This document shows positions 22,990-33,814 of a stretch of 64,000 bases of DNA, piece after piece. Below the pieces are notes generated by a model. The model was not told the origin of the DNA, ran no database searches, and was given only the letters and a program-made list of their open reading frames with translations. A program made the position numbers and the translations under genes. Position 1 is the first letter of the stretch, and each line of letters begins with the position of its first letter. This stretch comes from Diphasiastrum complanatum (Eukaryota > Streptophyta > Lycopodiopsida > Lycopodiales > Lycopodiaceae): assembly GCA_029204225.1 (NCBI GenBank), contig CM055112.1, positions 1,559,314 through 1,623,313 on the forward strand, written 5' to 3'.

Positions 22990-23576
22990 TATATCAAGAC
23001 TAGCTTCCAAATCTAGCTTCTATTTGACAATCTTTGTGATTCCAAGCAAGAACAATCAAGAAATGATGATCCATGGCTTCACACGTGTGAAGTACAACTA
23101 CAGTATGGCATGATAACAAAGAAATAGTTTACTTGTGATTTACTAAGCATTCATCCACAAAAAAAGTGCTTAAGAGAGTGAAAACACCAAGATTGCTTCA
23201 ACCAATGTTTCTCATCATTAGGTTCACAATGGATCCATCATGGATCAAGTACACAATCACCATAATTTCTCTCTAAGCTACATCCAGCATGTGTGGGATA
23301 GCTCATTGTACTTATCCATATCCACTTTGGAAAAGATCTATCAAGTTTGCCACATCATCCATTGGTGGTTTGTGTTGACCTTCTAGATTCCTACAATCTA
23401 GGACCTAACTCCTATAATTTCAGAGATGTCATATTTGACTCAAATGAAAGCTAATAAAAATGGATCTAAATATTAAAAGTGTCATTTCACATGTGTGGAT
23501 AGGTCCTCACACGTGTGGATCCACATAGATGTCAAATACATCAAAAAAACCATGTGAAATTTGCTAAATTCTAACA
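22990..23576 (-). repeat. 3' LTR of a truncated copia element
   Basis: Its right edge is clear: ...ATTCTAACA, with the minus-strand purine tract GAGGAG beside it and pol to the right. CACACGTGTG palindromes lie at 23,080-23,089 and 23,508-23,517. The left edge is uncertain. An inverted partial copy lies at 25,323-25,620. Confidence 0.75.
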
Positions 23577-23580
23577 CTCC

Positions 23581-25015
23581 TCAATTTTTACAAGATACAT
23601 CTATAGTACATTTATCTACAACTCCTAAAGCTGATCTTAACTTGGTAAATGAAGCCTTTGGCAAGGCTTTAGTGAGCAGATCAGCAAGGCAATCTGAAGA
23701 AGACACATGATGTAGCTTGATTTGCTTTGCTTGAACCTTTTCCCTTTCAAAATGGTGAGCAATCTCTATGTGCTTGCTCCTTGCATGGAATGTGGGATTG
23801 GTTGCTAATGTTTGGCTTGATTGGTTGTCACAGTATATTATTGGTTGCTCCTCAGCCTCCATGACTTGCAACTCCATCAAAAGCCTTTTCAACCATAAGA
23901 TCTCCTTTGTTGTTGATGTTAGTGTTGTATTTGGACTCGGTTGAAGATAGAGAAATAGTATCTTGCTTTTTGGAAATCCAAGACACTATGCCATTGCAAA
24001 GAAAGGTAACAAAAGCACTTGTGGACCTCCTATCCACTTTATCACCTGCAAAATCAGCATCCGAATATGCCCCATAGATTAGATCCATCATACAAAATGC
24101 AAAATTTCTTGGTGGCCCAGATGTACCTCAACACCCTTTTTGCATTTTTCCAATGACAAACCAATGAATTTTGCATAGATTGGCATAGTTTACCCACACT
24201 CTAACTTAGATTAGGCCTAGTTATAGTAAGATAGATCAAAGATCCTACAAGTCTTCTATATATTGTGATGTCCTCAAAGGATGCTTCATCATCACTATTA
24301 GAAACTTTTACATTTTGCTCCATAGGAGTTTCTACTCTTTTACAATCTTTCATTTCAAACTTTTCTAAAATAGAAGAAGCCTATTTGGATTCACAAATAA
24401 AACTCAAATCTTTGCTTCTTGAAACTTCTATTCCCAATATGAAATGAAGATTACCATGATCCACCATCTTAAACTCTTTAGAAAATGCTTCACTTCTTGT
24501 ATACCATCATGATCATTTCCACGAAGGATAATGTCATCTACATACAAAATGAGAATGATGATTTTACCATCATTGAATCTTAAGTACAAAGAAGGATCAT
24601 AAGCACTTACAACAAATCTTATAGAGTTCAAGAAAGCATTCAACCTAGAATAGCAAGATCTAGGTGCTTGCTTAAGCCCATAAGGGCTTCTTAGCAACAA
24701 ACACACTTTCTCTTCTTGATTTTCTTTGATGAAGCCCTTGGGTTGCCTCATGAAGATCTCCTCTTCCAAATAACCATTGGGAAATGCATTAGTCACGAGC
24801 AAAAGTTTCATCAAAATCTACTCCCTTGGTTTGCAAGAACCCATTTGCCACTAGCCTTGCCTTGTGTTTGTTGATGCTCCCATTTTAATTGTACTTCAAT
24901 CTATAGATCCATTTGCACTTAAGTGGTTTTCTTCCATGAGGGAGATCCACAAGCTTCCATGTATGATTCTCCAGAAGAGCATCACACTCCTTTTGCATGT
25001 TATCCCTCCAATTAT
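23581..25015 (-). pseudogene. Copia reverse transcriptase/RNase H pseudogene
   Basis: On the minus strand from the right one reads the start of RT with stops, then [38 protein letters not shown] and the catalytic ILILYVDDIILRGN. RNase H follows (YGAYSDADFAGDKVDRRSTS; SLSSTESKYN) and ends with FHARSKHIEIAHHFEREKVQ and LADLLTKALPK. Several frameshifts and a gap between RT and RNase H break it. Gag, protease and integrase are absent. The truncation at about 25,015 abuts a chimeric stretch of LTR pieces. Confidence 0.85.
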
Positions 25016-25017
25016 TT

Positions 25018-25630
25018 AATACAATCTAGGACCTAACTCCTATAATTGTCAATATTACGCCAAAATGCATTTTAGACTTAGATGAAAGTTATTTTTTTCA
25101 GAGTTCATTTGAATTACCACTATTGGAAAGTGTGGGAAAGCTAGGAGGTCGAGTTTGGACACATTCAAATTTGAATGTTAGATGCATTGAATCTAGTCAC
25201 ACTGTTGATAAGGTTTTTGATATGGAGGAAAAGCACAAAATTATTGATAAGACATGGACCTGCTATAAAAGGATGTAAACTCGTGAAGAAAGAGATTCTC
25301 TCTCTCTCTCTCTCTCCCTCTCTCATTAGGAGTTAGGTCCTAGATTGTAGGAATCTAGAAGGTCAACACAAACCACCAATGGATGATGTGGCAAACTTGA
25401 TAGATCTTATCCAAAGTGGATATGGATAAGTACAATGAGCTATCCCACACGTGCTGGATGCAGCTTAGAGAGAAATAATGGTGATTGTGTACTTGATCCA
25501 TGATGGATCCATTGTGAACCTAATGATGAGAAACATTGGTTTGTGAAGCAATCTTGGTGTTTTCACTGTCTTAAGCACTTTTTCTGTGGATGAAAGCTTA
25601 GTAAATCATAAGTAAACTATAGGTGCTTTG
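25018..25630. repeat. Chimeric block of LTR fragments with inverted flanks
   Basis: Three joined pieces. 25,018-25,046 (tctaggacctaactcctata) is the LTR type of 22,990-23,576. 25,046-25,324 is a plus-strand piece of the other LTR family, with TATAAAAGG at 25,264-25,272 and a CT microsatellite. 25,323-25,620 is the first LTR type again but inverted (ggagttaggtcctagattgt). The middle piece is thus bracketed by inverted copies of a ~25-bp sequence. Confidence 0.75.
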
Positions 25631-25661
25631 ATGATAAAGTGGCCTGGCCGTCTCCTGCCAT

Positions 25662-25970
25662 TGTGAGAAAGTTCAACTAGTTTACTCAAGTTTAGTCATA
25701 TTTTGGTTAATTGTCAATATTAGGCCAAAATGCATTTTAGACTTAGAGATAAACTTTATGAAAGTTATTTTTTTCAGAGTTCATTTGAATTACCACTATT
25801 GGAAAGTGTGGGAAAGCTAGGAGGTCGAGTTTGGACACATTCAAATTTGAATGCTAGATGCATTGAATCTAGTGACATTGTTGATAAGGTTTTTGATATG
25901 AAAGAAAAGCACAAAATTATTTATGAGACATGGACCTGCTATAAAAGGATGTAAACTCGTGAAGAAAAAG

Positions 25971-26040
<70 letters not shown>

Positions 26041-26240
26041 CATGCTTATACATGAGTTCTCTTGGGTTCATCTATCCAATGGTGCACTATCTTGATGATA
26101 TCTTGCAATCTTGTGTGTAGAATTCTCATATTTTGCTATTTTTGGATCCACACGTGGGAAGTATAGTAGGGTATTATTATTGTATGGACAAAAACTTCAT
26201 TTTATCATATATTTGATATTTTATCAAGTCTCTTACATGT
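25662..26240 (+). repeat. Copia LTR (solo or truncated), with (CT)n tract
   Basis: Begins TGTGAGAAAG like the LTR at 13,777 and follows it to about 26,200. It has TATAAAAGG at 25,940-25,948 and a 64-base CT microsatellite at 25,973-26,036, about 25 bp past the TATA box. No primer site or gag follows, so it is a solo or broken LTR. Confidence 0.75.
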
Positions 26241-26421
26241 GTGTCTCATAGGCAGTCTCATTGAGAGAATTGTGTTTCTTTAATGGAGTTTGCTTAATAT
26301 AATGATAACATTCTACTATAGGTTATAGTCTATTTATATTTATGTGTGGTTTAGATCTCCAGTTAATGTGGAGACTAAATCTATTAAGAGTCTAAAAAGT
26401 TGACAATATCCTAAATGATAT

Positions 26422-26700
26422 ATGCAAGAGATGTTGCAATTAGAACATAAAAGTATCTGTATTGCTCAAGATAGAGCTAAGCGTTGTGCTAATTTTAAGA
26501 GGTCTTCCAGAGATTTTAAAGTTAATGATTGGGCATATTTAGAAATTTTAAAGATTCTTGGGCATTATAAATTCTCTACTAGATATTGTGGACCATTTCG
26601 GATTATAAAAAAATTGGATCATAAGATTACGAACTTGACCTACAAGACAAGTCTACTGCTCATCCAATGTTTCATATAAGTTGATTAAAATTATTTATAC
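26422..26700 (+). pseudogene. Ty3-gypsy integrase C-terminal fragment
   Basis: The frame reads AQDRAKRCANFKRSSRDFKV, then NDWAYLEI, then STRYCGPFRIIKKLDHKI. This is the integrase tail with the GP(Y/F) module seen in gypsy elements, followed across a frameshift by HPMFHIS. The catalytic part is missing. Only one 86-codon piece is open. Confidence 0.8.
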
Positions 26701-26899
26701 ATTAAGGTGATACAGTTGGATTTGACGAAGATCTTACTCATTTGGAGGATATATCACTTAGTGTACCTTAAAAAATAGAAAAAATCCTCAGAATTAGCAA
26801 AAAGCAATTGAAAATTTTCTATCTCTAAGTGCTTGATTCAATGGAAAGCATGCACTTAGAATGGTGATTCACACAAAAGGTTCAAAAGGATAAAAAAGG

Positions 26900-27480
26900 A
26901 TTTTCCTAGGTTTCACTTCTAAGGACACAAATAATTCAAGGAAAGAATTATGTTACATGCATTTCTGGTAGAAGGCTATTCATAGTACCTCGACATGGAT
27001 ATTTAGCACTGTAGTGTATGAATGTAGTGTATGAATTTATTATTTATGTCTCATTATTTTGAACTGGGCCAGAAATGTAATTAGTAACCTTTTGAGGGCC
27101 CATGCAATCTGATTAGGGCATGTGGAACAATGCATGGTGTTTTGACGACTATATGCATGTAGAGGGATATCAATAGCAATTAAATATGAGTTTAGTAAAG
27201 GATCAAGGTTCTAGAGGGAGTATTCCTAGGCTCTTGAGGTCTATATATACCTATACAAGCTTTACCTACTGCGCTTTCAAATTCCGGTATTCAATTGTGA
27301 GAAACTTCTCTTCTTTTGTATTCAATCACCATGGCTCGACGGTTATGCTGATTGAGGTTTGATCTTCATTTTCTCTTTGGTTGGGTGGTTTGGCTCCATA
27401 GCCCTCCTTTTGCCATTTGCAATAGGACCTTAAGGATCTACATTGACAATCTTTACAATAATGATTTTATTTTGCTGCAT
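26900..27480 (+). repeat. Probable gypsy 3' LTR
   Basis: Directly downstream of the gypsy integrase tail. It contains tctatatatacc (about 27,240) as a possible TATA element and a T-rich end. No second copy lies in the window, so boundaries cannot be fixed. Confidence 0.35.
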
Positions 27481-28446
27481 AGTCTATATAGTCCATGTGT
27501 AGGTGATCAAAGAGACGTCTCTTGACATAGCCCGTATGAAGGTGTTTGAGATTCAGAAGCATAGACCGAGGAGAACACAAGATCAAATCAAAAGCTGAAG
27601 CTGGCACGTGAAGTGGGAGTAGTGACAACATTGTCAAAATAATAATAGTTCTAAACTAAATAAGATCATTTCATATGATGTTAGTTGCATGTATAAATTT
27701 GTGAATGCTCCATTAAGTGGAAGTCTTAATAACAACAATGTGCGCAGTCACACATGACTAAATAACTACTTAAAGTGAGAGGGTCCCCAAACTTCACATG
27801 AGTGTTCTACCACTCATCTCTCTCTCTCTAATGTCTCTCTATGGAATGGTTAGTTTGCCCTTCTCTAAAAACATCAATAAAGATCGCTTAAAGTCGTGCC
27901 TCCACCATCAAATTCATGTTTGGCTGCATGTATGTGCAAAAACAAAACTTTAAGATCGATAAGATTTGTCCTCGCTTTCTTATTGGAACTTTGACCATGA
28001 TGGAGAACCAAGACTCAAGAGAAGTGTATTGACGGGGTTTGGGTTCCCCTTCTGTATTTGTACCGAACCGTATAGAAATGTCTGATTTCGTATGGACGGC
28101 TGATTATTTGATGGCAGATGGCTGGCTTTCGCTTTTCAAGCTGTAGGGTCTAGGGAACACAAAAACCAAATGATCTTATTTGGCTTTCAAAATAGTCATT
28201 GTGTGCTGCTCGCAGGTACAAGAGAGGCGAAGCTGTCCAGCTTCTCGGTTTCTGATTTCGGGTTGGAATTTGAGAAATAAAGAGCAGTCCTGAATCGGGC
28301 AATATATAGAGTGTGGGAATCGGGACACTAAAGAGGTCCCAGTGAAATTGAAGCTTTCCAGAAGAATGATCACAAAATATTAGACTTGACCTTGTGAATG
28401 TCGCAAAACTAATACATGGGTTTCTGGATTAAGGCACTGCATGTAC
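27481..28446. other. No supported gene
   Basis: No frame carries a domain. If the transporter gene on the minus strand continued, its third exon would be expected in this direction. I looked for the continuation of the ...RDLARFVLG segment and saw none within this stretch. Confidence 0.5.
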
Positions 28447-28880
28447 CAAGAACAAAGCGGGCTAAATCGCGAAAACGAATTATTCGATGGCCACGAGCTT
28501 CGGTGTCTTCCAGGACCTTGGAAATGAGCGTGTAAGAATAAAAGGTGATGGCTGCTGCCAATACAATGGCCACTGTTCCTGGACCCCATCCCAGGCCTGT
28601 AAATGCGAAGGGAAGGCTCAGCAGAGCTGGTGCTGCAATGGATGTGGTCAAATGGTACCCTGCATGCAGCCAAGTCCCTGCATTTGCACATACAAACAAA
28701 AACATTATCATCAAGATCAAGCCCGCAAAGAGAAAGAAGGGAAAGGAAGGGAGGGTTTAGGGGGGGTTTGTACCTTTGGATTCCAATACGAACACAGCAC
28801 CTGCATCCACTCTTCCTGATGTTTCATGTCGATCAGAACTAGTCTGTTTGTTTGCATGTTCAGAAAGACGGGTATTTCGC
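28447..28880 (-). pseudogene. GABA/amino-acid transporter gene, exons 1-2 only
   Basis: Exon 1 (to 28,774) ends DAGAVFVLESK. A 96-bp intron (28,678-28,773, GT...AG) follows. Exon 2 (28,677-28,447) then reads GTWLHAGYHLTTSIAAPALL, then SLPFAFTGLGWGPG, a membrane segment (VAIVLAAAITFYSYTLISKV) and FRDLARFVLG before another GT donor. This matches the N-terminal region of plant AAAP-family carriers of the GAT1/lysine-histidine-transporter type, which move amino acids across the plasma membrane with protons. The start is uncertain: an upstream ATG (about 28,900, MVVAIDSSES) lies in another frame, so exon 1 has a one-base shift or a missing intron. Family members have roughly 450 residues; fewer than 150 are present here. 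It is either a gene remnant or the start of a gene with a very long second intron. Confidence 0.82.
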
Positions 28881-31800
28881 TTTCACTTGAATCAATGGCT
28901 ACCACCATCTTGTTCCTGCTATCAAACTAACACCGGTGTAAAATACTTAGCTCACTTACAAAAGCAAGCAACTATTCTGGGCACTTGGGTTGCTTCATAA
29001 CACCAGCATTCTGATCTATAATCTGCCCAGCCTTCACAGCTATCTCTCAATGGAAGCAGCAGCATCTATGCAAAAAAAGTAACAACCCAAAAAACCTGCT
29101 ACTTAACAGAACAGTAGCACAAGCACAGAGACTAATACAACAAAATTTACAAGCAGAAAACACTTGGAGATCAGTTATTAGAAGGACCCGGATATAGGCA
29201 GATAATAAAAGGGCATAACTCACAGAAATAATTTTACAAACATGTGTCACATCTAACAGTGTGTGTGAGAATTAACAGCAAAAGGGGTGAGGTTTCTTCC
29301 AAATACAAGGAAAATGGACTGTACTATGCAAATTCAACTATAGCTTTCAGTTTCTTATGTAGTGAGTAGGAATTTGACTGAGTGTAGCACAGGCAATGCC
29401 GTGTGCCTGTCTCTTTCTGCTCAATAATTCTGATGTGCACTGCATTATATCTTGGCAAATACAAGACAGACAAAGCGAAGGATCCCATGGATCTTTGAGA
29501 TACAACCGATCGCCAGATCCTCTGCTATCTCTCAGATTCTAGAATCTCTTCTGTCTCTATCGCTCTCGCTTCCTTCTCTCCTTCCCTGGTCGTGCTGCAG
29601 CTGCTGACTACAGCGCTAGCGGGTGCTGACGACAGTGACAGCGAGGGGGATATGACCCCACGGGCCACGAGCCCACTAAATTGGGGCCGCCTCTTGTTTT
29701 GCTACACTCATGATGGTCTTGTTTTGCTAAACTCATGATGGTCATGGCAGCCAATGAGTCTCATGTTAGCCATCACCATTTTACATTGGTGATTCCTTGA
29801 GAGCACCTACAACATCTCTTTAGCACCCACCAACCTATCCTGCCCTTAGCTATTGTCAAGGCAATGGCACTCATAGAGCACGTGAAGGTTGGTGGATGCT
29901 CTTAAAGAGCCACCATAGTTGGATGTTAGAAATCAGAGCCCATGACTACCCTACCAACTATACTTGCCTACATGCTCATCTAGACTAGTTGTGTAAACCT
30001 TTCAAGCCAAGCTTGAAACACTGAATAGTAGTGTTGTAAAGTTAGTTACAAGTGCAAGCTTTACTCTCGGCGCCACTGGCGCTAGCATTGTTTTCGGCAC
30101 CAGCAACAACAATGTTGTTCCCGCGTATTTGATGTCAGCGTCACTATCAACATCGCTTGACTAGAATCCAGCCAGTGCCAAGTCCCTATGGCTCAAAAAC
30201 TTTGATCGGATCTAGCAAAATCTAGAGAGCTCGGATCAATGTGCATTCACCTATCTCACACGATCTAGGTATGCTTAAAGGAAGCTTGGGGATCAATACA
30301 TTTTAGAGAGAGAATAACGTGCTTTTCCAACTTGGTCTTAGCACTTGCTATGAGGGCAAGTGGCGAATCCCACCATAACTATCGGGGGATGCGGGTTGTG
30401 ACTCAAGGCAACTCAGGGCGAGCCCAAGTCTCAGCTCCCCTTGCTGGAATGTTGTCGTAGCATTCACCTTGGCATGCCAGCACCCCGGAGACTAGGGTCG
30501 ATCACACACATCAAATGTAATACCCTGAGTCACAGTACCTGCCAGTCACGCAACTCATATCCCGATTCCCACACTCTTATCAATATACTTTGTGGCTACC
30601 AGCAAGTAACACATCAATAAAGTGATGCTTGATTTATGCTTAATCTATCACCTGGATTGAGCTTGCAATGCCAAATACAATAGGAAAAGGTCAATATCCC
30701 AACTAATGGGCAGATTTGGCATTGCACATAGAAACAGCTTCAATTAGATCAAAAGCTTGATATTGAATGTGCTCATTCTTTCTGGCTGCAACATTGTGCA
30801 TGGATCAATATCCTTTTCCATTTGAATCAAAACCAACAAACCAAGAAGCATTACCTAGGGCATAATTAAGGGCCCCTTGTTTTTCTACAAACTTGAATGG
30901 GTCTACTTTTTAGGCCTCTGCCCTCAAAATATGTATTCTCATGGATGGAGTTTTGAAAATACATAAGGCTCGAAGATGAAATTTTAAAAACATGTAGGCC
31001 TCATGGATGGAATCATTCACGAAAATTTCAAAACTATGTTCATAGATTTTCTTTTTAAATTTCTTGACACACATTATGTATGATAATGCATGTTTGATGG
31101 CCCATGGTAAGGATACAATGGCATATCCAATTGTCTTGTCGTGGTATCATGGCTCCATGGCTCGACAAGAGCACTCACCATTATATTCTTGCAATGGGCC
31201 TTCAAACATAATGGAGTTTTATCCTATTTAATCCAATGAATAGAAATGGAGCTGAAATTGGAGTAGCCAATAAGAATCCGGAGTAGCTGAGTATGGTGGA
31301 CATAAGAAAAAACTCTCAATGACAATGGGCCTCCAAACATTCATTATCTAGTCCATACATAAAAACTAAATATTTTTCCATATGTGTTAGGGACTATTTG
31401 CTAGGGATTGAGCTAAGATGTCAACCTGCATAAGAAGCAATTAACTATGAGAAAAGAGCATTGTTGGCATCCCACACATCAATATTTGTCAAAACTAGTC
31501 AACAACCTAGAATGCAACAATCTAGAGCATAAAAGCCACATCAAACATGGATTAATCACTTTAAGCATGACCTGAAACTTGTTCCCTATTGTAGTTTATA
31601 ACTATAAGAGATTACAAATTACAAGAAATGTATCAACATTAATATTAGATATCTGAAACAATTTGGATGTTTGTAAGTATGAAAGGAAAATTCATGGTCT
31701 ACCAACTATATCAAGATATGATTTAAAACATCCAAAATAATTGATTTCTATTGATCCATGTGGATGTAGGAGTGGAAAAAATTAATAAAAGACTTAGATG

Positions 31801-32406
31801 ATTCCAAATCAAGTGGTATGTTTAAAATGAGTCAAAATTAAGTTACTAAAATCAGAATATCTCTTCAACCTTGAGCCATGGGTTCAATTTTTTAGAGATG
31901 TCTTCTAAATTTGCAATTTGGATGAAGTTGACCTAATCTACATTTTGAGGACTCACTACAATAGTTGCTATGAATTTTGATGACATTTCTGACATGAAAT
32001 CATATGATAATTATATTTCAAATCAATCTAGGCATTGAAAAATGAGTCAAAATAAGGCTGTTGGAGTCTAACAGTTATATACATGTAGGGTTTTGACAAC
32101 TCACAAGGATACAGCTACCATGTCACGTGCCAACCTAAGCATTAAAACATCTAATCCATTCATAAACATTAAATTACAATGGAAATACAAGAAATCAAGA
32201 AAATACTCAAGAGATCAAGAAGATAGATAAAGATAGCAAAACTTCACCAAAATAGACAAAGTAAGAGTCCATTATTGATCATTCATAAGATAAGGCCTGA
32301 AACTAGAGCATGATCAAAGCTCTCATGTGATTGTAGGCACATGTACCACAAACTCCATCAAGAAAGCTCTCAAAGAGAAACTTCAAGATCACCAAAAGTT
32401 CAAAAA
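28881..32406. other. Spacer, no supported gene
   Basis: No frame with a domain. A pyrimidine-rich stretch at 29,540-29,600 could be an upstream leader of the transporter remnant on the minus strand, but this is speculative. A ~26-bp direct duplication (cttgttttgct..actcatgatggtc) lies at 29,692-29,742. Confidence 0.5.
31080..31215. repeat. Small foldback, possible MITE
   Basis: catgtttgatggcccatgg (31,088-31,106) pairs with caatgggccttcaaacat about 100 bases on. Inside, cttgtcg...cgacaag forms a second short stem around an atcatggctccatgg core. A third related arm (caatgggcctccaaacatt) lies near 31,325. No target duplication could be confirmed. Confidence 0.45.
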
Positions 32407-32409
32407 TCA

Positions 32410-32790
32410 CACTACAACATTCTGGGGGATTTATGACCCTATTACCAAGGCTTTTATGAAGATTTTATTTTTTTTTGAAAAAACATCATATACCTCAGTA
32501 TAAACCCTGAGTATGCCTCGGAACAAGATCCTCGATAATTGCCTTGGTAATCGAGGCTTCTTCACCTCGTTTTTGCGTTGTTTATAACACGCGTATACCG
32601 AGAGATACACCGCGACCCCTCGATATATCCCTCCTAACAAGCTATTGGTGACCCTCTCTATTCCGAGGATTATACCGAGGGGTATCCCTTGGTATATCTC
32701 TATCAAAAGTTTACCCTGTTCCGAGGGTTTAAAATCAGAAACTTTTTTTTAGGGCAGAATGGAGCCAGTCCATTCTACCCTAAAAATGGA
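32410..32790. mobile_element. CACTA-type transposon terminus with subterminal repeats
   Basis: The end CACTACAACA starts at 32,410, like the CACTACAA termini of En/Spm-class transposons. The next ~320 bp holds about ten variants of CCTCGGTATA/TATACCGAGG in both orientations (for example tataccgaggggtatccctt). This is the arrangement bound by the element's own accessory protein in known CACTA elements. A small perfect-looking hairpin (gggcagaatggagcc and its complement) sits at about 32,751-32,783. I did not find the opposite TTGTAGTG end. Confidence 0.65.
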
Positions 32791-32959
32791 CTCCATCCGA
32801 CATCAGGAGTCTTTTGCACCACTTCTTATGAAGTTGGTAAGCAAAATCATTTGTTCATTCATTATTGTTAATAAAAAAAATTGCAAAATTTATTTGAGTT
32901 ACATTTTAAGCACCTAAAAATTGATGAGGGAAACTTAAATTCAACGAAAATATATTCAT

Positions 32960-33665
32960 ACATAAATGTTCCAAGTACAAAAATATGTCAAATTGGATTA
33001 TTGAAATATACCTAATTATAATTAGATCCAGCTAAGTCGTCCTCATCCTGGCCATTGACGTCGCAATCGGACTCATGTGCCTATGATGCATGGGATTGAG
33101 ACTGTGATACCTGCATCCAATGAAGATGATTCAGTTATCTGAGAAATGTGATGAGATTGAAAGTCAGACCACATGAATGTAGTGAGGTTAAAGTATATCT
33201 TGAAGCCCCATATACCTCAGATCTAGAATATCCATCCGAATCAAGGCACAAGGAAGACTTGAAGTTTGTGAAGAAAGGATTCCCTGAAAATTCAGACCGT
33301 GTCAAACAATAATGGGAGGCTGCTAAGAAGCTACAGGCGACTTTAGGAACCATCTCACCTTGGCAGTGGTGGCCAAGGTTCTCCCATGGACATCGTTATA
33401 ACCTTGTCAAATGGCTCCATTCTATCCTAAACCTGGACTACATACAATTGAAGATCCATGTAGAGGACTTCATAAGTTAAACAAAATTATATATATTGAT
33501 ACATAAATGTTCGCATTACAAATATATATAAGAATGAAACACCTAATTATTAGATCCAATTGCATCATCCCCGTCTTGGCCATGGTCATCAGACTTATGT
33601 AACTACCATGCATGAGACTGGGACTGCGATACCTGCATGCAACGAAGATGTGTAAATTTTGTAAG
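32960..33665. repeat. Diverged direct duplication, ~540 bp apart
   Basis: The segment at about 32,965-33,135 (attagatccagctaagtcgt ... gactgtgatacctgcatcca) recurs at about 33,505-33,655 (attagatccaattgcatcat ... gggactgcgatacctgcatg). Related flanking text (catgaatgtagtgaggttaa versus aatgaatgtggtgaattcaa) continues after each copy. It lies within the putative CACTA interior. Confidence 0.65.
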
Positions 33666-33814
33666 TGATGTTGTTAGAGTGTCCGTCCAAATGAATGTGG
33701 TGAATTCAAAATATATGTTGAAACCATAATACATACCTCAGAATATCCATCCCAATCAATTCTCATTTCTTGTCTCTCCAATAATTCGAGTAATAATTGC
33801 AAGTTGTTGATATA

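Noticed and set aside
30338-30640. GC-richer stretch considered as rRNA or organelle-derived DNA
   Set aside because: I could not match it to conserved rRNA or tRNA core sequences, and it lacks tRNA-like stems.
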